Source of the DNA: Branchiostoma floridae | Lineage: Eukaryota > Chordata > Leptocardii > Amphioxiformes > Branchiostomatidae | Assembly (NCBI RefSeq): GCF_000003815.2 | Contig: NC_049994.1 | Coordinates: 6,418,858-6,482,857, forward strand | DNA: 64,000 nt | Direction of reading: 5' to 3' | Part shown: positions 16,679 to 27,509 of the stretch, piece after piece | How the letters are laid out: each line of letters starts with the position of its first letter | Numbering within the stretch: position 1 is the stretch's first letter | Notes under the pieces: model-generated | The model's input: only the letters and a program-made list of their open reading frames with translations | Told to the model about the DNA's origin: nothing | Database searches by the model: none | Translations under genes and position numbers: made by a program

Positions 16679-19600
16679 TTATTTCCAGGTTCCTTTAGAT
16701 CTCCAGTCTAAGAATTCTTCAAACTCTGCCTCCTCAGCCTCGCTGCTACTGTCCCCTTCCCTGTCTTCAGACTCGGACTTTCTGGACATCCTCCGCTGCT
16801 CTGCCTTCTCCAGACGGTCAGCCATGGTCTCCACCTTCTGTAACCGGTGACTGCAGGACAGAAAACATTAGCCCAATTTGTTATATGTGAAAAATGCTTA
16901 ATGTGTAAAATGGTAATCATAGGGAAGGAAAACCAGGGCTCAAAATACCATCTGCATATGCAGGTTAGTGCAGGTAAAATTGGAGCTGTGCAGGTATTTC
17001 TGGTCTCTACCTGCAACTAATCTGCACTGGTCCATGTACTGGGTTTTATACATAAATGTGCTATGATGTAGGTGTACATGGATTGTTACTAGCTGCATTG
17101 AATGTTACCACCTATCAAGTATAAAAGAAAAAGTAGCAATGGTTCCTGATGAACAACTTTAATATGATCATGAACGTGTACTTCCTAAATTCAGAGTGGT
17201 GCAGGTAAAATTTGTCTGGTGCAGGTAATTTTCAATGTTACCTGCACCAATGTGGCCAACCCGCGGTCAGGCTGGTACCTCGGGTGATACGGAATATATC
17301 TACAAACCTGGAGTGTTACACTGGTCTACAGGATATGCAATACAGACAGAAAAAGCAATGATGGACTTATTGTATGAGTGAATGGAAACAAACTGTTCAG
17401 TGATTCCAAGTCTGTTCCTTTTAAGTTAACATAAACATGAGTTTTTGACATGACTGCAAGTGTTACTTACATCTGATCATCTATCTCAGTGATCTCTCTA
17501 TCAGCCTGCACCTCCTCATCCTCTACCTCTATCATTGCCTCAGATGCCTGGGGATAGAAACATATCATAAAACCTGATGACTGAATAAAGAAAAGGTGAC
17601 GTCTGTCCATGTGTAAAAAATTAATGAAAAAAGGTATAGCTAGGAATGAACACAATGACCCAGAACTCGTCTCCCTCTGTTCAGGGCACCAATGCTTTAC
17701 CACTGATAGAGACAAAAGCTTTAGAGGTACAGGGCCAGAGAAATAAGAAGTTTATTTGCATTGTACATGGTACACACATAGTGACAATGGACAGTCATAA
17801 ACAATATTTTAATCTAATACTAGTGTTGGCTATTTCTAAACAGGTTGGGTTTGACTTCTTTTTTGGAAGCAGAGGGAGACGAAAAGCCCCACATTTTCTA
17901 AAATTTGTGGGTTCTGCGAATTCAAGAGAAAAGTGGCTTTCTGTTCGTCTGTCAATGTGGGGAAGTATAATACAGTTTTCATCACAAGGAAAAATTGCTG
18001 TCCATACTTGATTCCATAACAAGCACACGGCTATACCAAAATTCAACTGTTGAAATCTCAAGAGTTGGACCTTACCGATGCCTCCAGTTTAATAGCTTTC
18101 TGGAACCTTTGCCATTCTTCTTCTTCATTCTCACTAGGAAGGGGCACGTTTCGCACTTTGGCATCGGTGACTGGGTCATCGAAGAACCCCTCTGGTATAC
18201 CCTCTGCTGTGGTGGACCTGTCAAACATTTATTTGTGAAGTTATTAAACAGTCAAAAAGTTGAAGATGAAGATGTACAGTGTAAGAATTAAATCAAGTTC
18301 ATATAGTTTTTCATTGTATAAGTAGACCAAAAAATGCTGTTGGGATATGTTATATATGAATAATAGTTAAACATGTCCACAATGAAATTGAAAATCATAT
18401 CAGTCCTATACATAAGTGACAGTGACATAGATTTTTAGAAGATTGTGGAAGATATTTACAAAAAAAAAGTTTCAATGGGGCTTGAAAATTACAAAAATTA
18501 CTTTGAAGTCTCTGAAGAGCCATCCTCTGGTTTACTTGCTGTGCTGCTATCTGGTGCTTTAGAGCTACTGTCAAAGAAATCTGAGGAAAAATTGGGAAAA
18601 GTAGACTGTACATCAATACACAGTAACAAAAAAAATCAGTCATACAATAATAAAAACAAACAAACAATCATATAAATACAGTTCAAGGCTGTGTAACATC
18701 TAGAAAAGTTAAGCTTTCATAGAAAGTACCAATTGAAAAAAAGATATGGATAATATTGACATATAGCTAAATGACATTGACCAATGAGAAGGATCCCATT
18801 TTGCTTCATAAACCATATTTCCTTCAATTACATGGTGGTTGATTCATGGTAATAGGAACCAACCATGTCATTTGGAAGCGCAAGTACATGTACTTCAGGG
18901 TGGGTCCAGGGTTGGACAAGTTTTCTAAAATTCACTTGTCCTATCAGGCAAGTACATAAGAAAAATCACTTGTCCAAAAGCTAAGTGACTTTTTTCTATG
19001 TATTTTCAATTCTAGCAATGGAATTCTATTATTGGCTCTATTTTTCTGTGTTGACCAATGCTTGATGCCATGACTGTAAAAAGTAACAAGTATATATTAA
19101 AAAGCTCACTCATTGAAAAATCTTACTTGCCCGATCGAGAAAGTGGGGAAGGACATGCATTTGCCCGATTGGCATTTTCACTTGCCTGGGACAATAGGGC
19201 GAGTGGACTTGTCCAACCCTTGGGTTATTAACCTTGTATGCAACTGTGTCAATATTCAACCTACCAAAATCTAGCCTAACATTAAGTAACAATATCAACA
19301 ATGGACCAACCAGAAGGTAGTCCTGCTGGGGCACTGTTATCTTCTGCCTCATCACTATCATCATCATCATCATCATCAGAGAAATCTACCAGAGGTTTGC
19401 TGGGTGCTGCAGAGGTGGAGGATTTACTGGTCCCATCAAAAAAGTTGGACGGCAATCTTGAAAAAAGAGTGAAACAGAGGCAAGTTAAATGGTAACCAGC
19501 ACAAGACTATGGTCTTAAGAAATAGACAATGTCAATAATGGGCTTGGGCCACACATTTGTGCAAGCCACTACAGCAGGGGGCTGGCCAGCTGGTACTCAG

Positions 19601-22600
19601 TGGTAGTGATGTGTGTTTATTTCCATACTCTTTCCCAAATGCTAAGTGCTAAGCTGAGAAAGCAGCATGTACCATTTTCAAAGTCTTTGGTATGACTCGG
19701 TCAGGGATTGAACTCACAACCTACCGAATGCAAGGTTAATACACTCCGCCATTGCACCGGTTTAGTGTATAAAGTGTACAAATGCATGATATTTGCTTTA
19801 TCCATTACACTACAAAGTATCTCTTCAGGCTCTTCTATTGAAATACAATATTATATGTATAGAAAAATTAAGTCAAGAGATGAAGTAAAATAACAACACT
19901 AACCCAGATGTGACTGGTTTAGCGTTCTTGAGGATTCCTTTAATTGGTACACTGGCGACTTTCTGTTTCTTCTCTTGGCCAATAGCTGCCTCCCTGGTCT
20001 CTTCTACTTTCCGTTTGACTCCCGCCAAGTTTCTGGGAGGCGTAGCTGGTCTTGGACCAACTGATGTGCCATTGTTGTCACTTTTATTCTTCAGTAGCTC
20101 TACATTCTGAGCAAAAGACATACAAAGTTCAAGTTATTGAATGAGGTCTTCGTCTTTTACTTTTTTCAGGTTGCAACAAGTACAATACACAGTACATTGT
20201 GGTCACTAGGCAGCAGGATGATATCGTGACCACTAACACACATATATGTACAATACAAAAAATGAACATATATTACTAATGAAGTAACTATGTTGTACAT
20301 AAAAACAGNNNNNNNNNNNNNNNNNNNNNNNNNNNNNNNNNNNNNNNNNNNNNNNNNNNNNNNNNNNNNNNNNNNNNNNNNNNNNNNNNNNNNNNNNNNN
20401 NNNNNNNNTCATTGAACAGTCCAGTTTGGAAGAAATGGGTAGGCAAAGTCCATATGTTGTGCCCTTGCGAAAAGGTCACCTGAAACATCTCTTTTCACTC
20501 GACTTTGTTGTAAATAAGTAGCCAAATAGCTTTCCATAGGGACATCCTTAACATGGAGGTCCTGAGTTTGAGGACGGCTACAAGAAAGGAGCACTTCTTT
20601 GTTTGTTTGTTTATTTACTTTTGCTTTATTTTGACTTAAACCAAGGAGCTTTTATATGGAAGCTCCTTGCTTAAACACAAGTTCTAGTAGTTGGAAAGAT
20701 CTGTAAACAGCCTGATAAGTACCATACTAACCTCTTTGTGTTTCTTGCCAGCGATGTGTGCTGGCCAGACCAGCTCATTTTTCACCTGCACCTTACAGAC
20801 GACACACAACAGCTGTCCCAGGCTGTTATACCTGAGGAACAAAAACGGAAATTACGATCATGGTAGACCAATCACGGGTAAACTCACTCCATAGGCCCTG
20901 TGAAAATTTGGTCACGCGGTACTGACTGCACTCCATTGTCAACGGACGGGACCGCACTAGCATCATATCCGCATTCTCGAACTTGCCTCGGCTTATTTCT
21001 AAACGGTAAGCTTGTGCTGTTTTTGCCAGTATCTTTAGGAGAAATTTACCGACACTTTGACATAAATCACTACTTCTTACCATTTTGAGAACCTAGTCTA
21101 TGTTGGCATAAATTGCACAAGAGCAAATTCTCACAGCAGTCTGCTCATGCGGCCAATGAGACCACAGTTACTGTTAAAACTTAAATAAGACAGTTTAAAA
21201 CGACAGGAGTTTCTAACCCTAAGAAAAGAAAATACGTCCAACGAATTATGTGTATACTCATTAGCCATTTCATTAAGCAAAGTGCACTGACATCAAAGAT
21301 AATTTAACGTATGCATGGGCGTATGACGGGATGGCGTCATACTCGGGAATTGTGGGCGAAGTCTCGTGAGCACTACTGCGAGACGCCGCGAGATCTGAGA
21401 GGAAGAACAGCAGATCTCGAACAAACTGAGAAAGAGAAGGACGTGCTCCGAACTCTTCCGCTTACCACCGTCTTTTCCGCGCCATTTCGAACAACCGCCG
21501 AACAACTTACCTCCTCGACTCCTCCTAAACTATCTCCCTACACCTTTACCCTTTTGACTCCCCCCAAATTTCTTCCCCTCGTAAGAATGTTTGGCGCCGG
21601 CCGGAGAAAGATTCGCCCCCCAGCCCGTTTTGTCTCGTCACCGGCCGAGGACGCCGAGCTTGAGTGGCATTCCACGCCAGCAGAGCTGTCGAAAAGGCTG
21701 GAAGACGAGCTTTTGGATGTGACCCGCCAACTGGAGAAGATGAAAGCAGACCTCGGCGCCGATTTAGAGAGGGCCGGCAGAGTTCGCACCCCCCTCCCCA
21801 CCACCACACCGGAAGCCGCCGACGGAGGTCAAAGGTCTCCCATCCCAGAAATCCCAGCGCGAGTTAAAGATGGCCGCCCGGAAGCGCACACAAGGGCGCC
21901 GCGTGCAGAACTTCGAGAGCCCAATCCTCCCGTGAGGCAGAACTTTCCGACTTTGCGGGAGGTTCGGGCCTTTCAGCAGCTACAGAGTGACCCTACAGAG
22001 TTTTCCCGGCACATTCCAAGATATACCGAAGCGGAACAGTGGGGAGCAGCGGGCATCGAGGGCCACCCCCCTCCCCCCAAGTACAACACTCAGCAAGTCC
22101 AGGAAGGCCTCCCACCTTCACAGCAAGGTAAGAAACTTACAAGCGGCCTTGCCAGGAAAGCGCATGATAGAGTTGTCAGAGAGGTTAGTTGGCCTCATGA
22201 TTATGTTTTTTCGGCCACCACCACCGTCACTTATGACTCATTGACCTACGACCAGTTTGTTGCCGGAGAAATGTCCATTATTCTCAGTGCCCACACCCAC
22301 CCGACAGAAAGCCGGAACAGGGGACACATCTTGAGGGGACTCATGCTGGACGTGCCCACTTATACCTTTAGGGGTGTTAAGAACTTTTTCAAGATTTTGC
22401 TCATACACGTGGAGCACGGCATAGTGAACATCGACACTAACACCACACTAGCCGAAGTGTACAAACTAAAAGAAGATCATCTGCGGCGGCCGTCGTCGGA
22501 GATGGAGCAGGGTCATGCACACGGCGGTCCCCAGCAAGCAGCATCCACCGAGAGAGCTGGAGGTCCACGCAGCACATACTGCTACAGGTATCAGGCCAAT

Positions 22601-25600
22601 ACCTGCTCCTTTGCCACCGACCACATCTCAGCGTCAGGCACACTCCACGTACACGCTTGCAAGTTCTGTTCCAGGAATAGGCCAGAAGTGGATGCCAGCC
22701 ACCCCGCTAAGTTCTGCCCATTCAACAGAGATAGGGGAAGACAGAGCGGACACTCAGCAAACCGTGACAGTTCCTGACTAGACTCGGCTCACAGCAGGCA
22801 TCGGACTTCCCCGGTAACGACCTTGACTGCAACTACAACCAAAGCGCAACAAGCAAGCCCAGTTTTACGAGACTCTTCTCGCAAGCTATCAAGACCTGTC
22901 ATGAGAGGTACCCACACCCACGACGCTGCTCCGAAGCCCTCACCAGTATCGACGGCGAGCAGCTATGACAAACAGCGCGCTCTAAAGCCCTCACCAACTC
23001 GGACGGCGAGCCGCGCTCTCCCACAGACCTCTCCAAGTAAGATGGCAGGCATGTACCACGGTTCCCCTACCCAAGCCCTACAGAGGCTCAGTACCGGCCT
23101 CGCACCCACGGTATCGACACAGGCGACACCCGCAGTGACTGACCCACAGCCTCATCAGCCAGGCGCCCCGCTCCTCCAAGCCCCCAGGGTCACTAAGCAC
23201 ACAGCCCGTGACCTGCATGACATCGTTCACGCGTCAGGTCAGTACAACTTCCGTGGTTTGCGTATTCCGTTACAAACCCACCTCAACATTCCAGCGTGGC
23301 GAGCTTCCTTGGAACATTACGTTGATAACGGTATTGTGGAATTCCTTGAATTTGGTTGGCCCATTGGTTTTGACTCGCTGTACTTACCCGTGTCTTCCAG
23401 ACGGAACCACAACTCGGCCAACACCTACAGCGCCGCGGTCGACCAGTACGTCAACAAGGAGGTGACACTCGGAGCCACGCAGGGCCCATTCCGCTTACCG
23501 CCCTTCGGCAACGACTTTGTTGCATCTCCCCTCCAGACCGTACCGAAAGGCGACGAAGGTGATAGGCGGGTAGTCGTGGACTTGAGCTTCCCGCCAGGGT
23601 CATCGGTCAACGACGGCATCCCAGCGAAGCAGTACTTGGGTCATCCACTCCACTTCACCCTCCCCAGCCACGAGGCCTTCGAATCCTTGATCAGGCGCAA
23701 AGGCCCAGGCTGTCAGTTGTACAAGCGTGACCTGAGCAGGGCCTATCGCCAGATACCGGTAGACCCTTATGATTATCACATGCTCGGATTTACCTGGCGG
23801 GATAGCTTTTATTTCGATATTGTATTTCCGTTCGGGCTGCGCTCGGCGGCCATGGCGTGCCAAAGGACCACCAACGCCATCTCCTACATCCACGCAGCAC
23901 AAGGCTACGAGTGTGTGAACTACATAGACGACTTCGGGGGCGCTGAGACTCCAGACGAGGCAGAGCAGGCCTTCCAGTCCTTGGGTTCGACTTTCCAACA
24001 CCTCGGGCTCGAGGAGTCGGTAGAGAAGGCCACCCCGCCTTGTACGAACATGACCTTCTTAGGCATCGGTTACAACACCTTAAAGATGACAAAAAGCGTG
24101 ACCCAAGAGCGCTTAGCTGATACACTTCTTGAATTGGACGTCTGGCTAGGCAAAAAGAGAGCAACCAAACAGGAGATACAGGTACTCCTTGGGAAACTGG
24201 CATTTGTGGCAATATGCGTCCAGCCGGGCAGGGTCTTTCTGTCACGCATTATCACCACATTGAAGGGCCTTCGCAGACAGCATCATCGAACACGGCTCTC
24301 CAGCGACTTTAAGAAGGATGTGCACTGGTGGCGTACCTTTCTGCCAGAGTTTAACGGGATCTCCTTGATTAAAGACCCGTCACGTCGCACTTTACCCGAC
24401 ACGCCGACCACTGATGCCTGTCTCACCGGTTGCGGCGGCACCTTCAATCGTCAGTACTTTCACTCAGCCTTCCCGACAGCGCTTGTGCAACAAAAGCATC
24501 CGATTCATCGCCTGGAGATGTTAGCTATCATCGTGGCGTGTAAGGCCTGGGGTGAAGACTGGTCGGGTTGCACAGTGCGGATCGCTTGCGACAACGAACC
24601 GTCCCTGCAAGTAATCCTGACAGGCCGTTCCACGGATAAGTTCATGCAGGCATGCGCCAGAGAATTGATTTACCTTCAAGCTCGTTACGACTTCGCACTC
24701 TCTGCCTACCACATTCCTGGTGAGACCAACAGACTAGCGGACGCCTTGAGCCGCTGGCACACAAGTCCGAGTTACCAGCGTCAATGGCAGACTGCAACTG
24801 CTGACGAGCTGTGGAACGAAACTTTAGTCCACCAAGAGTGGTTCGACTTCACTCACGCGTGGTAGAATAGAAGCACGTTTCAGCACCTCTCACCTGCACC
24901 TGACCTTGTTTCCATTCTCACACCACAGGTGATGCCTGGACCCTACTTGAACATGACACCCTGCGCACCCAGCAGCAAGCTTTTGCTGCTTCCACGCGGG
25001 CGAACCATCAGACTCAGTTCCGAGCTTACATCGCATTCTGCAAGTTCTTTGGGAAGGTGCCCATTCCAGCGTCGGCCCATCTCTTGTCATGCTACGCTCA
25101 GTTCTTGAGTCGCTCACTCAAGTCACCAGACACGATCGCACATTACCTCTCAGCCGTGAAGCTACTCCACCAACTTCATGGCCACTACCAGTTCAGTCTC
25201 CAGCAATTCGAACTCCAGCAGACTCTCCGCGGCCTGAAGAAAATCCTACGGCACCGCCCCAAAGAGCATCACCCCATCACCCCAGAATTCCTCCTAAAGG
25301 CACGGGAGTTCCTCAACTTGAATACTTCAAAAGACGTGACCACCTGGACAGTCTTATTGATCGGTTTCTTCGCCTACCTACGAAGATCAAACCTGGTGCC
25401 CACGACCGCGAAAGCTTTCGATAACACCAAGCACCTTCAGCGACGAGACATCCTGTGCGTTAAGGAAGGCCTTCTCATTCAGAACACTTGGTCTAAAACT
25501 ATTCAAGCTAACGAGAGAGACCTCGTAGTTCCCATCCTGGCGATCCCAGGTTCTCCGCTGTGCCCCGTGGTAGCTTACAACAACATGCTACAACTCTGCC

Positions 25601-27056
25601 CAGCGCCACCCGATGCACCGGCCTTCCTCCTCCCACCAACCGCACGGCGTCGGCACCGGCCAATGACTGCTTCTACTCTCACCAAAGAACTAGCTCGTCT
25701 AGTTAAGCAAGTCGGTCTGCCGAAGGGCTACCACACGCTGCACGATCTACGACGTGGCGGATACACCCTGGCTTTCGAGGCTGGCGTCCCTCGAGAGCTA
25801 CGAAAGCAACACGGTGATTGGAGATCGGACGCTGACCTGCTCTACCTCCGTCCATCGGTTGAGCAACGTCTACGTGTACCGGCAGCCATGCGGCATCTCA
25901 TCCTGCAGCGCTTGTAAGCAGCGCTCCACCAACCTCGGAGTCTTCTTGGCCCCTGCGGACTGGCCTGTGACATCCTGTGTTTGTACGAGATTGTACACGA
26001 AACAGCATACAAGACTGAGTAAAGATGTCACTCGCCCAATACGACTCCTTGTGTTTGACTGAGTGTGAACAATTATGGGCGTATGACGGGATGGCGTCAT
26101 ACTCGGGAATTGTGGGCGAAGTCTCGTGAGCACTACTGCGAGACGCCGCGAGATCTGAGAGGAAGAACAGCAGATCTCGAACAAACTGCCACCGCCACCC
26201 AACAACGTCCTTCAGAACTGTCGATCTCAGTAGTTCAGTTTCGTAGTTTTAAAATTCACAACTTAGTTTAGTCTCTGCACCACTTAGATATTAGCCTTCT
26301 TTTAGCCTTTTCCCCAAGTCTCTCGATTGTTTTGTATGACTAGCATAGCCCTTCATGTGCAGTCAGAGCTAGAAGTTGCACCTTGTCACAGCATTCAGCT
26401 CTGCTCAGGTCACAGATCGACGGGCGAGAGAGATAAATTGTAGTTTCCCTCCAAACTGTCATCGTCATCGAGAGTCTACCTGTTTTATAGCCATCTCGTG
26501 GCCTTTTATCGTTAGTGTTAAGGTCGCTCTGTACGTCGAGCAGTACCTCGTTTAGCGCTCAACTGTATTTTACCATGAATTGTACTATTTTAACGAGAGC
26601 CTTAACATTTTATGGCCACCTCCCAGGCTTTGTACTTGTCATTTGTTAAATTCGTTATGTACGTCAAAGGCTACCTTTTTTGTACTCGTTCGTTTATGCC
26701 TAGCGTTCTAGGCTAGGCCTGTGACATCCTGTGTTTGTACGAGATTGTACACGAAACAGCATACAAGACTGAGTAAAGATGTCACTCGCCCAATACGACT
26801 CCTTGTGTTTGACTGAGTGTGAACAATTTAAAATGTAGCTGCTCTTGCTCTCTCAACGCCCCCTCCCCTCCCCGAATATTCAGTGGAACAGGAGAGCACC
26901 TCTTTATTCGTGTAAAAACATATCTAGAGCTTTAAGACAATCTTCATACCTCGCTAGTGGTGATTCTATCCGTTTGGGCCCACTAGACGCCCTCTCGGCC
27001 TTCTGTTTTCGCATCAATTCTCGGATGTCCACTTTTTTCTTTCCCTTGGCCGCCAT
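16679..27056 (-). CDS. ZNF830: ZNF830 (CCDC16/Omcg1) nuclear zinc-finger protein, complete
   Basis: Eight exons from the ATG: 27056-26950, 20831-20732, 20106-19904, 19456-19311, 18580-18502, 18217-18076, 17547-17471 and 16850-16679 (TAA). They join in phase to 341 aa; human ZNF830 is about 372. The basic N-terminus contains KRIESPLARY across the first splice. A single C2H2 finger follows (C45-x2-C48-x12-H61-x5-H67). Then come a Pro/Lys-rich linker, acidic repeats of LP.(N/D)FFD (exons 4 and 5), the IPEGFFDDPVTDAKVR block, a coiled-coil (EEEEWQRFQKAIKLE onward) and an acidic tail ending SKGTWK. These match ZNF830 along its length. The family is nuclear, associated with the XAB2/pre-mRNA splicing complex and needed for early embryonic survival in mouse. 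Intron 1 carries a 5.5-kb retroelement in antisense; intron 2 holds an N gap. Confidence 0.95.
16933..17262 (+). mobile_element. CAGGGCTCGAAAT-type element, copy 2 (3' end lost)
   Basis: It begins CAGGGCTCAAAATACCATCT and follows the same order as 51260-51610 up to TACCTGCACCAATG, then diverges. Lies in the last intron of ZNF830. Confidence 0.75.
18907..19221. mobile_element. CAGGGTTGGACAAGT-ended element
   Basis: Left CAGGGTTGGACAAGTTTTCT, right GGACTTGTCCAACCCTTG, inverted copies. The interior repeats CACTTGTCC and TTGCCCGAT. In ZNF830 intron 4. The termini suggest hAT type. Confidence 0.75.
19560..19755 (+). mobile_element. SINE remnant with tRNA-like right end
   Basis: GGTCAGGGATTGAACTCACA followed by ACCTACCGAATGCAAGGTTA is the usual reversed tRNA-like text, preceded by loosely Deu-like spacing. 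In ZNF830 intron 3. Confidence 0.4.
20309..20408. other. Assembly gap (100 N)
   Basis: Exactly 100 N in ZNF830 intron 2. The round length suggests an unknown-size placeholder. Coding is not affected, since exons 2 and 3 join in phase. Confidence 1.
21315..21428 (+). repeat. Split direct repeat A1
   Basis: Begins ATGGGCGTATGACGGGATGG and ends CTCGAACAAACTG; matches A2 at 26075-26188 without a visible difference. Left boundary of the retroelement. Confidence 0.95.
21587..22777 (+). CDS. Retroelement ORF1, gag-like
   Basis: The frame is open from 21311, but its first 35 codons lie in terminal repeat A1. The ATG at 21587 (MFGAGRRKIRPP, basic) is a more natural start and gives 396 aa. An N-terminal coiled-coil stretch (LSKRLEDELLDVTRQLEKMK) is followed by a Pro-rich linker. 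A central domain follows (YDQFVAGEMSIIL and TFRGVKNFFKILLIHVEHG). The C-terminus is Cys/His-rich: YCYRYQANTC, then HVHACKFC and FCP. Such a C-terminal Cys/His cluster is usual in ORF1 of YR retroelements and probably binds nucleic acid. The next ORF is in the same frame, 45 bp after the stop, so readthrough or reinitiation is possible. Confidence 0.75.
   Translation: MFGAGRRKIRPPARFVSSPAEDAELEWHSTPAELSKRLEDELLDVTRQLEKMKADLGADLERAGRVRTPLPTTTPEAADGGQRSPIPEIPARVKDGRPEAHTRAPRAELREPNPPVRQNFPTLREVRAFQQLQSDPTEFSRHIPRYTEAEQWGAAGIEGHPPPPKYNTQQVQEGLPPSQQGKKLTSGLARKAHDRVVREVSWPHDYVFSATTTVTYDSLTYDQFVAGEMSIILSAHTHPTESRNRGHILRGLMLDVPTYTFRGVKNFFKILLIHVEHGIVNIDTNTTLAEVYKLKEDHLRRPSSEMEQGHAHGGPQQAASTERAGGPRSTYCYRYQANTCSFATDHISASGTLHVHACKFCSRNRPEVDASHPAKFCPFNRDRGRQSGHSANRDSS
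22823..24865 (+). CDS. Reverse transcriptase - RNase H of the YR retroelement
   Basis: 680 aa from the first ATG. The N-terminal 130 residues are Ser/Pro/Thr-rich. The RT follows: VVVDLSFPPGSSVNDGI, then LYKRDLSRAYRQIPVDP with the first catalytic Asp, FPFGLRSAAMACQR, and the YIDD box at about residues 367-370. Next is the thumb (FLGIGYNTLKMT), then an RNase H with the D-E-D-D set: TDACLTGCGG (about 531), HRLEMLAI (about 565), IACDNEPS and NRLADALSRW. All expected catalytic residues are present. No methyltransferase domain follows, which fits PAT/Ngaro rather than DIRS1. Activity is inferred only from the intact frame. Confidence 0.92.
   Translation: MTATTTKAQQASPVLRDSSRKLSRPVMRGTHTHDAAPKPSPVSTASSYDKQRALKPSPTRTASRALPQTSPSKMAGMYHGSPTQALQRLSTGLAPTVSTQATPAVTDPQPHQPGAPLLQAPRVTKHTARDLHDIVHASGQYNFRGLRIPLQTHLNIPAWRASLEHYVDNGIVEFLEFGWPIGFDSLYLPVSSRRNHNSANTYSAAVDQYVNKEVTLGATQGPFRLPPFGNDFVASPLQTVPKGDEGDRRVVVDLSFPPGSSVNDGIPAKQYLGHPLHFTLPSHEAFESLIRRKGPGCQLYKRDLSRAYRQIPVDPYDYHMLGFTWRDSFYFDIVFPFGLRSAAMACQRTTNAISYIHAAQGYECVNYIDDFGGAETPDEAEQAFQSLGSTFQHLGLEESVEKATPPCTNMTFLGIGYNTLKMTKSVTQERLADTLLELDVWLGKKRATKQEIQVLLGKLAFVAICVQPGRVFLSRIITTLKGLRRQHHRTRLSSDFKKDVHWWRTFLPEFNGISLIKDPSRRTLPDTPTTDACLTGCGGTFNRQYFHSAFPTALVQQKHPIHRLEMLAIIVACKAWGEDWSGCTVRIACDNEPSLQVILTGRSTDKFMQACARELIYLQARYDFALSAYHIPGETNRLADALSRWHTSPSYQRQWQTATADELWNETLVHQEWFDFTHAW
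24904..25917 (+). CDS. Tyrosine recombinase of the retroelement
   Basis: The frame is open from 24904 to the stop at 25915-25917. The recognisable protein begins about TLLEHDTLRTQQQAF with a SAM-like core-binding domain (FRAYIAFCKFFG, TIAHYLSAVKLLH). The catalytic domain follows: Arg I in FFAYLRRSNLVP, the HxxR box in HDLRRGG, HGDW, and the tyrosine in LLYLRP. This is the complete R-H-R-H-Y set of tyrosine recombinases. No in-frame ATG occurs before the conserved core; a GTG lies at 25057 but would cut off the N-terminal domain. The RT stop is at 24863-24865 in another frame, so expression may need frameshift, readthrough or a spliced transcript. A pyrimidine-rich acceptor-like CACCACAG at 24921-24928 precedes the frame. 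Confidence 0.88.
   Translation, partial: PCFHSHTTGDAWTLLEHDTLRTQQQAFAASTRANHQTQFRAYIAFCKFFGKVPIPASAHLLSCYAQFLSRSLKSPDTIAHYLSAVKLLHQLHGHYQFSLQQFELQQTLRGLKKILRHRPKEHHPITPEFLLKAREFLNLNTSKDVTTWTVLLIGFFAYLRRSNLVPTTAKAFDNTKHLQRRDILCVKEGLLIQNTWSKTIQANERDLVVPILAIPGSPLCPVVAYNNMLQLCPAPPDAPAFLLPPTARRRHRPMTASTLTKELARLVKQVGLPKGYHTLHDLRRGGYTLAFEAGVPRELRKQHGDWRSDADLLYLRPSVEQRLRVPAAMRHLILQRL
25962..26074 (+). repeat. Split direct repeat B1
   Basis: GGCCTGTGACATCCTGTGTT to GAGTGTGAACAATT; matches B2 at 26716-26828. It directly abuts A2, as in PAT/Ngaro ends. Confidence 0.95.
26075..26188 (+). repeat. Split direct repeat A2
   Basis: Copy of A1 placed internally, between B1 and the 527-bp spacer that precedes B2. 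Confidence 0.95.
26716..26828 (+). repeat. Split direct repeat B2
   Basis: Right terminus of the retroelement, 120 bp from ZNF830 exon 1. Same sequence as B1 by eye. Confidence 0.95.
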
Positions 27057-27509
27057 TTTGCCTTCCAGAAGTTGTGGACTATTCTACTTTCCTAAGGGGT
27101 ACTCGATATATTTTGTGACGCTGTATGAGCTAAATCAAAATATACTTTACTGTACAACTAATATACTATATAAAAAATAATTCAATTTCTGTTTTTGAAA
27201 ATAAATAGCGAAAACTTTGGTTGCATGAAGTAGAATAAGACAAGAAAAGATATGATCACCCCTTGGAAGAAGTAGATTATTCTAAGGTGAAAGGTTAGCC
27301 AATGTTCATCACAGAGTTCTGACCGATCCGCATGCATATGTTTGATTTTAGGCATGGAATATCTAATTTTTGACATGACGATCAACTTGACATACTTGTG
27401 ATCATCACTAGGAAAAGGTAAGCATTTGAAAAGTTCTTATAATGCCATTTACTGACGAGTACATGCATACTATAGAACCGACACTCGACTCGCGCTCGCC
27501 ACTGACTCG

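Larger units (their letters stand above)
21315..26828 (+). mobile_element. PAT/Ngaro-type tyrosine-recombinase retrotransposon, apparently full length
   Basis: The layout is A1 - ORF1 (gag-like) - RT/RNase H - tyrosine recombinase - B1 - A2 - B2. A1 (21315-21428) matches A2 (26075-26188) over 114 bp, and B1 (25962-26074) matches B2 (26716-26828) over 113 bp; I saw no difference in either pair. These split direct repeats, with a YR in place of an integrase, separate PAT and Ngaro elements from inverted-repeat DIRS1 elements and from LTR elements. Replication in this group is thought to use a circular intermediate inserted by the YR without target duplication. All three ORFs are open. No methyltransferase or SGNH hydrolase domain is seen. 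It lies antisense in ZNF830 intron 1 and makes up about 90% of it. Confidence 0.93.

Noticed and set aside
20288-20488. ORF crossing the N gap
   Set aside because: Its middle is unknown sequence; both ends lie in a ZNF830 intron.
21311-21586. Upstream start of the retroelement ORF1 at 21311
   Set aside because: This start lies partly outside the element and runs through terminal repeat A1; the internal ATG at 21587 is the better start.
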